Positions 33,941 to 45,518 are shown, numbered from the stretch's first letter. The stretch: DNA of 64,000 nt from Euclidia mi (GCA_944739405.2 OX123192.2:46056486-46120485), one strand, 5' to 3'. Notes: generated by a model not told the origin, from the sequence alone. Made by a program: numbers and translations.

Positions 33941-35100
33941 TCCAAGGCGAAAAAAATCTTAGATGCATCTGAAATAACGCTGGACGATGATGTTTAACCG
34001 ATTAAGAATTCAAAGTGTTACAACCCCATTTCATTACGTGGGAATCGTAGGAGGTGACTAAGGAAAACATACGAAACAAATAGAAAACTCGACTCTAAAA
34101 CCTTATAGGAACCCATCTGTTCGGTAGGCAAATCCTCTTGATGAATCACTCGTCTTCGTCAATTTAACTTTTGACATTCATAATTTATTTAATTAATACT
34201 TTTTGTTTTAAATTAATAAATTATTGGATTTTCTTAAACTGTAGTTTCATTTTGCTGCGAAGGACTTCGTAATAGACAAAAGAAATACAGCTAGAAACAG
34301 GGTATTTACAAATGCTGCTAGTATACTAGAATTTAAGAGATGCTTCATTATTTGCTGTCAGTTCTCCTTACACTCCTGAGGCAGTTTAAATGAACTTGGT
34401 TGTAGTTTAAAATCTACTCAAGATTTATACTGCTATGATCTTAAAACACAGTTGGCAATACGTATAAAACAATACAGGAGGAAGTGCGATGGTAGTATTT
34501 TCGACGAAATTATCTTCGTGCCAGCCCTTGTATTTAAGTTTACACCTGAAAATAAAATTAATATTGTCGTGTTTAAGAATAGGAACCGTCCCTTGACAAA
34601 ACATTTTTGAACTAACTGGTCTAAATGGAGTGACGATATATGCAGCTGCTGGTCACGAGGAGCTCAAAACCGAACTTAGTGAGTTGCCATTTGATACAGT
34701 GGACTCCGGCTCGACGATAATGATGAATTTTATAAAGTCTATCAGTCTGCAAAGGATTTATTGTAATAAAACAGTATTGATAATTATTTTTGTCTAATCA
34801 AGACTTTATTTAGAGGTTCAATAAAATAAAATAAGAGCTATGAGAAGGAAAATAAGCTATGTTCAATGGCTTAAGACCTCAACCTTGCTAAAGCAACACT
34901 ACGAAATTTTTCACGAAACAAAAACAAAAACAAAACGTTTACTTACTCGTCAATACGAAAAACTTGTACAAAAGCAACTCATCTATCATGTTTCATCGCT
35001 TCATACTTCCTCCCTTTCCATTACATTTCTACCCATCACCAAACAGCGTCATATTTGAGCACTATCACTTCATTAAACACAATATTCTATAGAGCATCCT
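33941..35100. other. spacer, nothing recognised
   Basis: No gene or repeat supported; moderate AT content. Confidence 0.4.
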
Positions 35101-35128
35101 ACACCCTCACTTGCCCACCCGTCCTCAC

Positions 35129-35164
35129 TCAGTTTCCTACCAGCCACGACCGGGGAAGGACGTG
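35129..35164 (+). promoter_or_regulatory. TATA-less core promoter: Inr plus DPE
   Basis: TCAGTT at 35129-35134 fits the arthropod initiator TCAKTY exactly, placing +1 at the A of 35131. At +28 to +33 (35158-35163) stands GGACGT, followed by G, a perfect downstream promoter element (RGWYVT) at the strictly required spacing. No TATA box is needed for such promoters. A 206-nt leader and a coding exon follow. Confidence 0.6.
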
Positions 35165-35379
35165 TGCCAAAAACGTTCCAAAATCCCGCGAACTTCATCG
35201 CGACTTCGAATTTCAATTCGTGAAACTGTGTTTTTGAAAATTACTTTTTGTTTTTGAACTGTGCGAATTTGTTGGCTAACTGCCATGACTTTTTTTGAAC
35301 TCATATTTGTTTTTGGAACGATTGTGAATTTTTAAAATGGATTTGTATACGAGACGCGTCTTTTTATTGGTTTTTATCG
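35131..35379 (+). CDS. candidate first exon of a secreted or membrane host protein
   Basis: 5' UTR 35131-35336, then ATG at 35337 in a good context (TTTAAAATGG) and 14 complete codons, MDLYTRRVFLLVFI, ending ATCG before a strong donor GTAAGT at 35380. The peptide has a short basic start and a hydrophobic stretch, as a signal peptide does. The exon ends in phase 1. I could not find the next exon; it may lie beyond a long intron that holds the LINE fragments downstream. The family is unknown. This is one of two host-gene candidates in the window. Confidence 0.45.
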
Positions 35380-36035
35380 GTAAGTTTATATTGTATTAAT
35401 ATAAGTAATACAATGTTGTTCATGTAAAAACTATCTGTGACGTTTTATATTATTTTTTGGATTTAACATTAATGAAATAGCTCGCATGATAATTCAGGCG
35501 TTTAATAAAGGAAATGCTGCATTAAATTTTTCGTACCATTCGCACTAGTCAGTAGTAGGTCTGTGATTTTAGCACCGGTTTGGATAAGGTTCTGAGATTT
35601 ATGATGCACTTACTCTACAATCATTTATATGTAAGTCTTTTGTAAACATTTAAGGTTTCCATTAGAGAAAACCGGTATAATATTTCTTTTGTATCCTTAA
35701 TGAGTCAATATTTCACGCTCTTTACCCGAGAATATTTGTAATTTTATACACGTTTTGACACGAGTACCCATTTATATTAATATAGAAGTCTAAAAAATCC
35801 GAATGTTAAGAAGGATTTAGTTTGTTAATTATTGGATCAAATTACACATTATTGTGAAATAAAAACTTAGGGATTGTAACATTTACAATAGATTTAAATT
35901 TTTACAAAAGTCTTCGGCCTGTTAGTTCTAGACTAGGGTTAGTGAGGAGCAAGCTGTTGTGGGTTCGTTCCGCACAAAAACAACAACTTGTTTTACAAGC
36001 ATGATTATTATGTAGAGAATCCCATGCACATAATA
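35380..36035. other. possible intron
   Basis: AT-rich and non-coding; follows the GTAAGT donor. Around 35955-36000 there is a SINE-B-like scrap (TGTGGGTTCGTTCCGCACA). Confidence 0.35.
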
Positions 36036-36039
36036 AAAA

Positions 36040-36850
36040 TTTTTTTGGCTAAATTACGGTATCATACTGTGGGGCAATAGTGTCGACGCACAAAAACTAT
36101 TTATTTTGCAAAAGAAATGAATAAGAATAATATCAAATGTAGATAACATGGAAAGCACAAAGCCTCATTTCATTAAATTAAAAGTTCTAACATTAACTAA
36201 TATGTACATAATGGAAGTGTGCAAGTTTGTAAGAAAACACCCAACATTATTCCCACTAGCAAGTGACCAACGCCCCCAGCAACGCAACCTACGCTATAAA
36301 AATAAACTTGCCATACCTAGCTCCACATTATCTAAATTCCACTCTGGGCCATTTGCAATGTGTGTTAAAATATATAATAGAATCCCTAACGACATTAGAA
36401 ATATAGAGTATGAAAATAAATTTAAGAATGCGCTCCAGCAGTACCTCATAAATAAATGTTTTTATAGTATTAATGAATTTTTAGCCGATAAATGAAAATG
36501 GTACTAAATATCCAATAATTAACATAATTTAGAAAGTGGAACTAAGTTGCATAAAATTATTAGTTTTGCTTCATTTGTTTTTATTTTATATAGGTATATT
36601 TTTCGTATTTAAGTACCTAGATATTTTTTCTTCTCAATAATTTTATTTGTATACTTAAATAATATTCCAAAAATTTTTGTTTTGTAAATCCAAAGTTCTA
36701 ACATGTATGCGATTTGTATTTTTTTTTTTTTTAGCAATAAGTAAAACTTGCTATGCCCAAACGGGGTCCATAATGTACGTACTCATAAGTCCATAACTCC
36801 TGTAAAAACATTGTGGAATTGCAATTAAATACTGAATACTGAATACATTT
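36040..36850 (+). mobile_element. 5'-truncated CR1/Jockey-like LINE
   Basis: The plus strand begins with codons for YGIILWGNS near 36058-36084, continues into the ORF below, then about 330 bp of 3' UTR, and ends in a tandem tail ACTGAAT repeated at 36826-36848. It is a separate copy of the type of element at 3336-7117 and 721-1885. Confidence 0.7.
36148..36495 (+). pseudogene. LINE ORF2 C-terminus
   Basis: 115 codons from an internal ATG. Contains HFIKLKVLTLTNMYIMEVCK, YKNKLAIPSSTLSKF, FAMCVKIYNRIPNDIRNIE, then FKNALQQYLINKCFYSINEF and a stop. These are the order and motifs of the CR1/Jockey C-terminal region (compare 'YN-LP' and 'YYS---Y' at 1686-1880). No RT core is present; one stop codon lies just upstream. 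Confidence 0.75.
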
Positions 36851-36944
36851 TTGTGTAGTACAAAAGGTTAAAAATAAATAAAATATTTGGTCTGTATCTG
36901 GATGTAATTTATCTTTTTCCCACACATTTATTTTAACTTAACCG

Positions 36945-37092
36945 TTTCTGCCCGATCCCGTGAGAATTTCGGCAGAATCCCTTCTTACTTGCATTTGCAC
37001 CCATACGATCCCCTAGGAAAATAATTATGTACATGTCAAATGTCAGCTTCTTGCGCCCTGTAGTTTCGTCTGTACATTATTTGTCAATCAGT
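36945..37092 (-). mobile_element. diverged Helitron family 2 fragment
   Basis: Shares GCCCGATCCCGTGAGAATTT, ATCCCTTCTTACTTGCA-like, GTCAGCTTCTTGCGCCC and TAGTTTCG with the family 2 Helitrons, but has several indels and neither TC nor CTAG end. An old copy. Confidence 0.55.
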
Positions 37093-37719
37093 CATACTAA
37101 TCTAACCAGTTATGAAATGTTGTCATAAAAATTAAATAAAAGTTAAGTAAATCCGTAGATTACCAACAAATCACCGATAATATTTGTCTAAAGCAATATC
37201 TTTACCACATTTTGGTAATTATTGAGCTCATTTATACCCTTCGCTTCTGTATATCGTAATTCATATCGGAATCTTACCTATAATTTACCAAATTGTATGC
37301 CGAGTATTCATTTTATGGAAATAATACATAGTTAGTTAAGTTCCTAGCTGTTTTATCCACGTTTGATCTTGAAATGGATTATCAAGTTGCTTTGTTCCTA
37401 GTGTCTAATCGATTTTATACTTTCGAGATTAGTATGCACGTCATAATCGCGTAAAATTAACTAAGTTAAAGTATAAATACAAATATTTTCGACGATTCAA
37501 CCGGCCGCGGTCGCGGAGGTCTGTTGATTGAATTTTACAAAAGTCCATTACTTAGCGATGAATTTTACAAGCCTAGTTTTCTTTATCTATTTTAAAATAT
37601 TACCTATAACAAGCTAAAAACTAATTTATTTTTATAGGCGGAAAACTCCATATCGCACCCTATGCAACCTATTCACGCTGTTCAATTGCATTTTGCACTT
37701 AATTCTAGACATTTTTACG

Positions 37720-38060
37720 TACTATCCAAATATTAACATAATCAAAATATCTATCAGTTTTAGACTAAACTACCCAGAACCAATAGATTGATAAAACTAT
37801 CTATACATTAAGAATTCATCCCTTATTTTTATAAGTTGTTCGATCCTCTGAGAAACAGAACTATTTATAGATCGGCAGTAAAAATAACATTGGATATCTT
37901 CCTTTTAAGGAAAAGTATCTTTATTTTTTTCATGTCCGCACTAACCTGTTGACCGCCTCAATCGTATTATCTGTACAAATATTATCGCGTCCATTTCACT
38001 CACGTTGTTTTGGCGGACAGTCTGTATTTTATTTTCTTCGTATCTGTAGTTCTACTAATC
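37720..38060. repeat. inverted duplicate, part 1 (pairs with 48390-48700)
   Basis: Reversed, this interval matches 48390-48700: codons ending VQIIRLRRSTG stop, then GATACTTTTCCTTAA, GATCTATAAATA-like and TCTCAGAGGAT strings. Coordinates on the two sides sum to about 86450, consistent with one inverted duplication that also includes 38775-38995 / 47400-47620. Confidence 0.65.
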
Positions 38061-38774
38061 TAAATACGTGAGGACGGATGGAATGATGTTTGTTACTCTT
38101 TCAAGCAAAAATTACTGAACAACTTTTGATGAAACTTTCCACTATTATAGCAATAGTACATAGGATTTTCATAACTAATAAAATCGAAATATCTGGTAAT
38201 ATATTTATTTTATAAAAGTCTCAAGTTTCCTTTTATTTATTTTGTGAATTAAAATAGCGCTTGCCTTTCTAGAAAATAGTTTTTGTTGAGGACGTCTTTG
38301 GAGCGCAGGAACAAGAGCACTTAACATAAAATAAATTTGTATAAAAACAGTTTCACTCACCGTGTAAGTTTAAAAGGCGTGAAACCGCGAGGAAAACCTC
38401 CTTAGCCTACCTTGGTGGCAAGCCATAGAGAACAATTTTTTTTAAATGTTCTGTATTTGAAGCATCTAGCATATTTAAGTAAACATAGCCAGAAATAAAC
38501 ACAATTGAAAATCTAAACACATAAAAAAAATAAAGTTAATCTCATTTGATTAAACGATTTTTTTAATTTGATAACGAAATTAAATATATGGCATTTTATT
38601 TACCTTTTCAGTTAGTCTGATCATATTTTTTATAAGATACCTTTGCTGTTAAATGTAAAATAAATCAATACTCTTTAGCATCAAGCTTTTAATCGCAATA
38701 AAAAATAATTATATATATTTCACTATTTACCTTTGTTTAGTAGTAATTACTCACTACTTGCCGCATTTTTTGTT
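38061..38774. other. spacer between paired duplicate segments
   Basis: No match seen to the corresponding stretch at 47620-48390, and no gene. Confidence 0.35.
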
Positions 38775-38995
38775 TACTATTTGCTGCATTTTTCCGGCAT
38801 CGCCTGGTTTTAGCATAATCCTTTTGGCAAATTCCAAAATTTTCAATGCCGGATTTACTTATTATACGTCCAAACAGTTCATGTACAGTCCCGGAGGGAC
38901 TCTAAGTGAATATAAACATTGCGAACGTGTCTATCATACTAACGGCAACAGGAAAAGTACTATGTCCAAATAAACACGACAGAAATATCTCCGTT
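38775..38995. repeat. inverted duplicate, part 2 (pairs with 47400-47620)
   Basis: Contains TTCATGTACAGTCCC, GTGAATATAAACATTGCGAA, CGGCAACAGGAAAAGTACT and AGAAATATCTCCGTTATATA, all found reversed at 47400-47620 with few differences. Confidence 0.7.
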
Positions 38996-39013
38996 ATATA
39001 AATATTACATAAA

Positions 39014-39586
39014 AGTCTAAGATCTGTAGAAGCGCGACTTTCACCGATCTGTTTATTGAATGAAAAGAATTTTATATCCAATTGTACATGCTACAAAATA
39101 TATTGCGAATGGATTGGTGAAAAAAAATCCGGTCCAGGCTAAAAAAAAATGCCAACTGCTTTTCCTGACAGGTTTTTCATAGGCGACCCAATATCATCGT
39201 GTTTACAGCGAAGTACCGGTCATTTTAATATAAGATTTGTGTATTAAAAAAATATGAAAATAACTAGTATCAAATTAACAGTCGAATTGTTTATGCCGGC
39301 AACCCCACCAAATACGCCAGGAAAAAATTACAACCCTATTTTTACGTGCCCTTTAAGCATCTTTAAGGTTCAAACATTCGGTTAGTACTAAATTTATTCA
39401 TTTAACAAGTATATGCAATTGTAGATAAAAATCCAAATACATTTTATTTTTCTACTTTTCCTAGTCTAGATCGGATTTTTTCCCTAATACATTCGCAATT
39501 TATATTTTGACATGCAAAATTTGATATAAAATACTTTTCATCCAAACCCAGATCGGTGAAGGTCGCTCTTCTACATATCTCAGACT
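39014..39586. mobile_element. 573-bp MITE with ~119-bp terminal inverted repeats
   Basis: Left end AGTCTAAGATCTGTAGAAGC and the reverse of the right end AGTCTGAGATATGTAGAAGA open arms of about 119 bp that stay alignable to the motif ATTGCGAATGGATTGG / ATTGCGAATGTATTAG. The middle (39135-39467) is unique and has no ORF. The superfamily is unknown because no clear target-site duplication was found. Confidence 0.7.
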
Positions 39587-40231
39587 ATAACGGATTACTG
39601 CGGATGGAAGTTGTCGATGGGTTTATTTTACAGTGAAGTCTTCATCATAAAATACTGCCGATCTATGCGGATCAACTGCCAGTGCCGTTTTTGTGAACAT
39701 ATACTGAACTGGTGACATTTGATCTCTGTACCATCGACTTGAGTAGAAGAAGATCCTATTACTTTTGCTGAAACAATTAAAAAATAAATATTTAAATGAA
39801 TTATACTAAAGAATCCAATATAATAAATGATTTTATTTTTTATTTTACATTCGCGTTTTATTTAAACATAAATGCAAAGTGTTGAGATTTAATAAAAGGA
39901 ATAAGTAATTTCGTTAAATATTTTATGATATTACGTTGCATTGTAAAATCTGCGTACGTTTTAACAAAAAATATAAGTTTATTAGTTTTGGCGATTATGG
40001 TTTTGGTTTCAACTGACTACAACGTTTCAATAACTCTGGAGTTTATGTACATCAGCTATTATGTACTATTGTAGAATTAATTATTATGAGATAAAAGAGC
40101 CTTTCTTAAACACGATTTAAGTATAAATTTTAATGTAAAATTCCTGGACCATATAAACCTACCTAAAGAGTCGAATTTGTAGCTTACATGATAATACGGT
40201 TATATCGTCTCCGGTCTTTAGCATTATTTCT
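39587..40231. other. spacer, nothing recognised
   Basis: AT-rich, no supported feature. Confidence 0.4.
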
Positions 40232-40396
40232 TCTTCGTATCTAGTCCCAAACCATGCAGAGCTTGTACTACGAATACTAGACATTGTATAAATATACATA
40301 TTATTATATATGTCCCTTTTTTAAATATATACATGTTATACAAAGAAACACCCAGACTATGACAAATATTCACGCACACAAATGTCAAATTTCACA
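40232..40396 (-). mobile_element. SINE-C fragment (tail and body)
   Basis: Has ATCTAGTCCCAAACCATGCA, CACCCAGACTATGACAAATA and CACGCACACAAATGTC. The tRNA-like head is missing; an RTE 3' end follows directly. Confidence 0.6.
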
Positions 40397-40402
40397 AAAT
40401 TA

Positions 40403-40497
40403 TATATCATCATCATCATCAGCCTGCCATATGATAGTCCACTGCTGCATATAGGCCTCTCCAATGGAAGGCCACTGAGCCCGATTTCATATGTAAG
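40403..40497 (-). mobile_element. RTE-type 3' end with GAT-repeat tail
   Basis: Reversed it reads GAGAGGCCTATATGCAGCAG, then GTGGACT...GGCTGATGATGATGATG. The 'GGCCTATG-CCAGCAGTGG' string followed by (GAT)n is a common LINE 3' end in Lepidoptera. Related ends lie at 42995-43078 and 44640-44750. Confidence 0.65.
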
Positions 40498-40800
40498 GTT
40501 TAAATAAAATTGATTTAGACGTTTCTTTAAAGAAAGCTACAATTTTCACCAAATTTTACATTTCATGTACATCCCGTTCTACTAAAAATATATTACGTTG
40601 CATCGTACATTTCTAACCGCAATGTCTTTTTCATTGCGGTCTGGTGACGTGCATTGCACAGTTGTGGCTATTTTGCTTTAAAATGGGAAAATACGATGAC
40701 GTTTCCAACATAAAAATAATATTATATAGGTTACCAGTATCGTATTATATTTGTTTATCCCTGAGATTAATGGATAAGTAGATTTTCGTGTTAGTGAACT
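40480..40800. repeat. Repeat F copy 1
   Basis: Matches 49970-50280: AAAGCTACAATTTTCA, ATTTCATGTACA, CCCGTTCTACTAAAAATATA, and TTTTTCATTGCGGTCTGGTG, then TGCATTGCACAGTTGTGGC. CCGCAAT/ATTGCGG forms a small hairpin. Type of element unresolved. Confidence 0.65.
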
Positions 40801-41459
40801 ATGGTGTACAAGTTTTTAGACCACTCGAAGGCCTACGACATGACGCAAACTCAAATCGCACGCTTGTGCTGTGATGTAAATGACACACATGCGGTCACCA
40901 TCCAAGTGATGACCTCTGTGAAAGTTGCTTAATTTTGGCGCACAATGATGGTTTCAACGTGAAAATTTGACATGCAGAGAGACAAACTCTCGCATTAAAA
41001 AGAAATATTCAAACGGATTTAGTCCTTTACAAAAGGCAGCTCAAAATACCAGGAATAACAAAGATTTATAGACACCGGCTAATGCCAAACCTGACCACCT
41101 ACGCTTTTTAATGAAAATGTTTTCCATTGCTAAGCATGTTTTTTAGTTTATTTAACTATTATTTAATGCTATTTGAATTACTGACGACACATTATACCGA
41201 AATTACGTTGCGTTATAGCGTATAGCGTAACTTTGGTCGGGCGTAAGTTCAGCGTCAACTTTTCTAGTAGTAGAGCACTAGCGTAGTTCGTAGCACGGGT
41301 GTAAGTTCGGGCCTTATGGTGTGTCATATCAGCCAAATACATCGAGATGTAAAATCAGCCGCGGAACTTCGGTCGCGTAACATTGACATAGTGTGTTTAG
41401 ACACTAAGATGATTTTTTTAGTTCTTTGAACCTATAGTAAAATTTATTCAGAACAGGGA
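40801..41459. other. spacer, nothing recognised
   Basis: No supported gene or repeat. Confidence 0.4.
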
Positions 41460-41900
41460 ATGAGTTCTAGAATTTTTTTCAGCACTGGTTCAATTAAAAT
41501 ACGGCTTATATTACTAAAGGCAATAAAGTCTTGGAAACTAAATATTATAGTTTGATATCATTACTTTGTTAGCAGTGTTTTCAGTAAATATAGTTTGTCG
41601 AAATATTCGTGAAATTTTATCTCAATTATTCAATTACAATATTATACCTTCACGTTACTGTTAAACTCAGAAATACGGTAAATCTTAAGATTTACCAGGC
41701 AAGGCTAAAAATTAAAACTTTAGAACAGTAATGGATTAAATTGCAACCTGATATTTTCAAAAGGATTTTAGGTTGGGTGAGTAATAAATATAAATTGCAT
41801 ACTTGTCGACCGGGACTATAATACATCAGGTGCATTATGTTATACATAGGTCTGTATAGGATAAGAAACACGGGTATTAAGTCAAAATATGTAAAAAATG
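41460..41900 (+). repeat. duplicated segment, uninterrupted copy
   Basis: Corresponds to 55260-55585 plus 57577-57680, sharing TCGTGAAATTTTATCTCAAT, CCTTCACGTTACTGTTAAAC, AAATACGGTAAATCT and a TTAGGTTGGGTGAGTAAT end. The other copy contains a 2-kb LINE and a palindrome that this copy lacks. Confidence 0.75.
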
Positions 41901-42214
41901 CAATTATGTATTAACTAAAATGTATGAAACGGATTTCAATTAATTTTTAATTACACCATCTCTGGATAGCAATTATCGTTCAGATTTATGCAAAGACAAA
42001 TTAGTTTAACAGGAACTTATCCGATGGGTTGAACATATTTATGTACGAGTATAAATCACCCGGTGACGAACATACCGGTGGATTTTCTGACTAAGTCTCG
42101 AACGCCTTTAGGCGTCTTGTGAGATTATCACAATGTGTCTACCTGTTCCCAAGAGGCGGTGAGTAAGTCCATATTTTAGGTTTTCACCATCAAGACAAAA
42201 ATTTTAATCAAGGG

Positions 42215-42480
42215 CTAAGGAGTCCGTAGTGGAAGTAGATATAGTTTAAGGTGGATCCAGTGCATAGCGGATGCTTCTACTAATCGAGAAGTATATTACT
42301 GAGTTTTTCTGAAATCTCAGTAAGAGCACGGACTCTGGCGGCAAAGTGCCCCGTAACGGCAATTGGCTCGCCCGCTATAATGTAATAACATGGAATCTAC
42401 AAATTCGTAATATGGCGAAATGTGGGTGTAATATTACACCGCTGCCCTCCCCAACGGGGATACATGCGTAAGTCTGTAAA
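42215..42480 (+). mobile_element. SINE-A copy, diverged
   Basis: Head AGTCCGTAGTGG..., body TATTACTGAGTTTTTCTGAA, CTCAGTAAGAGCACGGACTC, GGCTCGCCCGCTAT, GGCGAAATGTGGGTGTA, tail CAACGGGGATACATGCGTAA. The B box is degraded. Older than the copies at 18026 and 53853. Confidence 0.7.
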
Positions 42481-42994
42481 AAACAAAATCTTTCCCATAT
42501 TAAAATACCACTATAACTTGTTCGTCTGCAAAAATAACTTTGTTGACGAATCAAACAAACAAACCCATGACATGTAATGCATTGCTACGCCGAGAATACT
42601 TCTTTCTAATTTTCACCAGACTTTCTATTTATAAAATTCGGTAGAATCATTCCGATGTAAAGTAACTGGCACTGACTATATATTTCTGAATTTCCCAAAA
42701 GAATTTGGTCATCGTTTTACAAAAAAAAAACAAACACAGGAAAAAAAATCTCATTTATAGAACATTAAGGCCCACTTGCACAACGATCTTAAATTGAATT
42801 AAGATGTATTTAACGAGAAAAAAAATATTAAACACCACTAGCGTCTTGCACAACGAAAAATTTGTCGAGTAATATGATTTAAGAACTGTCAAAATTAATT
42901 ACCGAAAATCGGCTGTTTAGTGGCTAATTCCATTTAAGAACTGTCACACTGATGTTGGCATCTTGTCATTAGCGACGAAAATTATCTATAATTA

Positions 42995-43078
42995 TATAAC
43001 TGGACCGGACGACGCAGCAGGGGGAGGCCTATGTCCAGCAGTGGACGTTCCCTAGGCTGACATGATGATGATGATGAT
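42995..43078 (+). mobile_element. RTE-type 3' end with GAT-repeat tail
   Basis: GGGGGAGGCCTATGTCCAGC, AGTGGACG, then CTAGGCTGACATGATGATGATGATGAT. Nested inside the TTAA transposon. Confidence 0.7.
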
Positions 43079-43089
43079 ATAACTGATAA

Positions 43090-43903
43090 CAATGTACCTA
43101 CATGTGTTATTCCTACCCCCAGTGTAGGAATGCTGGAACACCCCATACTAAAATGACTGTAATCCTTAAAATAAAAAACAATTCATGAAAATACGTTTTA
43201 TTAAACATAATCGGTAACTTGAGATCACAAATCAGCCTTATTACACAAAGTTAAATGTAGTTTGAGCAACAGCGCTTGTAGGATTTGGTCCTTTTTTGAG
43301 GATCACTGCAATGGACTAAGTTGGCATCCGGTAACGGTCCTCCAAATGTTCATATATCAGTTCCAAACCTAATTTCAAAACTGTCTGCTGAAACTTTATA
43401 TTTGGTTTATTATTTGATCTTGAACACTTGTAAAGAACCCAAGAATTACAACTGGTCCCAACTTCTATTTCTTCCTCGCCAGATTTGTGGTCTAGAATAG
43501 AGCTTATTTCTTCGTAATTCAAACCTCTGACAGCCATCCGAAACAAAATAAATAAACTTCATTGAATTTTACCTTCATAATATCTAAAAATATCTGTATT
43601 TAATTCATATAAGACTGTTTTAATAAATAATCAAATTTAATAACTTATTACATATAAATGCATCAATCGTAATAAATAAATAATCCTACGATTTTACTAC
43701 ACTGGGGTACAGGCGTACCCCACAGCACTTATACAGGCGACCACACAACGCGGTCCCTCGTCACGGTATTGACGTACCTAACGCGAGCGGTTGACACCAA
43801 AATAAAATACTCCGACACGCGAATTCGTGGATGTTAAAGAAATTGAGATATTTAGAAACAAATCGGTGTGGGGTGCACCTGCACCCCATGTAGGGTTCTA
43901 GGG
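43090..43903 (-). mobile_element. piggyBac-like element 3, internally deleted
   Basis: The right end, read inward, is TTAA (43904-43907) then CCCTAGAACCCTACATGGGG, a classical piggyBac-type terminus. The left end near 43104 (CCTACCCCCAGTGTAGGAA...) is degenerate. A transposase C-terminal frame lies on the minus strand. Nested in the larger TTAA transposon. Confidence 0.6.
43316..43546 (-). pseudogene. piggyBac transposase C-terminal fragment
   Basis: 76 codons. After a short acidic lead it reads TSCNSWVLYKCSRSNNKPNI, then FQQTVLKLGLELIYEHLEDR. This fits the end of the DDE_Tnp_1_7 domain, where an 'N-W-LYK' strand is followed by a helix 'F---L---L' before the Cys-rich tail. The DDD catalytic core is absent. 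Position between piggyBac-like termini supports it. Confidence 0.6.
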
Positions 43904-44248
43904 TTAATGCTCAAAAGATTGTAGTTATTATTTGTCAATTGTCATTTCGTTGCTAGGCGACGACAGTGCGTTTTGTTTTATGCTCAAGGTATATATAGTC
44001 TAAGGTTTTATGCGAAATTATACGTATAACATCGTTAAAATCGTAACAAAAAGACTTCATGCCATGAAACAAAACGTAGAAACTACATTACCGACCTCAT
44101 AAAATGTTTAACTAAATCTAAGCGTTGTTGTCGTTGTGCAAGAGGACGCTAAATACTTTTAACTTAAATTATTTTATGCTATTAATTCTGTTCAACAAAT
44201 TTAAATTAAGGAGTGACTTAAATCAAACGTTACGCAAGTGGGCCTTAA

Positions 44249-44639
44249 ATTCGTAACAGCTTCACTATTCCATTTTCAAAAACACTTGAAAGGCATTTGT
44301 AAAGAAAACAAAAAAGAAGAAAACTTATCGGTGGCCATCAAAAACGAGAAAAAAATAACTATAAACATTTACTGTTATTGTGTACGCAATTCTGTCTGGC
44401 CATTGTGAGTTCTTGAAATGATATTCATACTCCCAAGGCGTCGAGTTGGCTAAACATCGGCTAAATATTTGTGGGCCATAAAATCTTGGTTGGATTTTAA
44501 GATTGTATGAACAAAAGTATTTTCGGAACGCCATTGTAATATATTTCTTTTGATATCATAAAAGGATTGGGGTATAAAAGTTTTTAGGGAGTTCGAAATC
44601 CGAATTAGAACACGATGCATATGCAGCATATTTACTTTT
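44249..44639. other. spacer, nothing recognised
   Basis: No feature beyond a chance 69-codon frame at 44325-44534. Confidence 0.4.
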
Positions 44640-44750
44640 TCTACGATCTCTCATTTGCTGTTGAAAGCCTCAGCTGAATGACGTCAACTGCTAGACATAG
44701 GCCTCTCCCGAATTCTCCAGCGAACTGCCACACTGTACTGCAACTTTAAT
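44640..44750 (-). mobile_element. RTE-type 3' end, tail degraded
   Basis: Reversed it contains GAGAGGCCTATGTCTAGCAG, TTGACGTCATTCAGCTGAGG; compare 42995-43078 and 40403-40497. The GAT tail is not preserved. Confidence 0.5.
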
Positions 44751-44765
44751 AATTATTATAGAATA

Positions 44766-44970
44766 CTAGAGGACGCCAACAGCTACGCCTGCATTTTTTT
44801 AAATTTACGCGTTTGGCCGATCCCGTGAAAATTTCGGGAAATTCCTTCTTAGTGCACCCCTACGGTCCCCAAGGAACATACATGCCAAATTTCAGCTTCC
44901 TGCGCCCAATAGTTTCGGCTGTAGCGTGTCTGTCAGTCAGTAAGTAACGCAAGGATTTTATATATTAAGA
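44766..44970 (-). mobile_element. short non-autonomous Helitron, family 2
   Basis: Minus-strand ends TCTTAATATATAAAATCC and GGCGTCCTCTAG, inserted between A and T. Near-identical in the middle to 13622-13832 (TAAGAAGG, CGTAGGGGTGCACTAAGAAG, ATTTCGGGAAAT). The hairpin before CTAG is weaker here (GCAG...CTGT). Confidence 0.75.
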
Positions 44971-45505
44971 TTGTCTAAAGTCATAGGCATATTTTAAAAG
45001 AAGAATAAGTTGTGGCTAAACCATTTGCTCCGATTTTCAGTTCGTCGGTCATTGAAAATATTTTTGCTTATATATTCGAAAGTTTACACTTTTCATCGAA
45101 AAAATGTTATTTTATGTTGCTAAAGTCATAGGCAACATATTTTGAAAGAAGAATAAGTGATAGCTAACACATTTTCTCAGACTTTCTGTTCATCAGCTTT
45201 CGCGTGTCATTGAAAATATTTATGCACATATATTTGAAATTTTACGTAAAGGAAAATGTATATGGATCATAAGAATTTATTTTACCTTATACTTTCCATC
45301 GAAAAAATGTTTTCAAAATATTAGATTTTTCCTCTACTTCCCTATTTTACTACCTCAAGAGAGATTTGCCATTGTCTGTGTTTATAAAAATCTAATTTAA
45401 GAAGAAGAGCCGGAAAACACTGCATGTGGCAGAAATTGATGATGATGCTAGTTCGCAGGTCACTGAACTATCGACGCCGTACTTTCAGCAGGTGTGACGA
45501 TAGTT
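44971..45505. other. spacer with loose internal duplication
   Basis: Two similar stretches, near 44979-45075 and 45121-45225, share GTCATAGGCA-ATATTTT-AAAGAAGAATAAGT strings, suggesting an old tandem duplication of about 140 bp. No gene. Confidence 0.5.
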
Positions 45506-45518
45506 TAGTTTAATGAGT

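Larger units (their letters stand above)
42769..44244. mobile_element. TTAA-flanked DNA transposon (piggyBac-type target), 1.48 kb
   Basis: TTAA at 42765-42768 and 44245-44248. Ends GGCCCACTTGC are perfect inverted repeats of 11 bp, with a second subterminal pair AGCGTCTTGCACAACGA (42840-42856) / inverse at 44131-44150. Inside lie an RTE 3' end and another piggyBac-like element, so later insertions enlarged it. No transposase of its own is visible. Confidence 0.75.
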
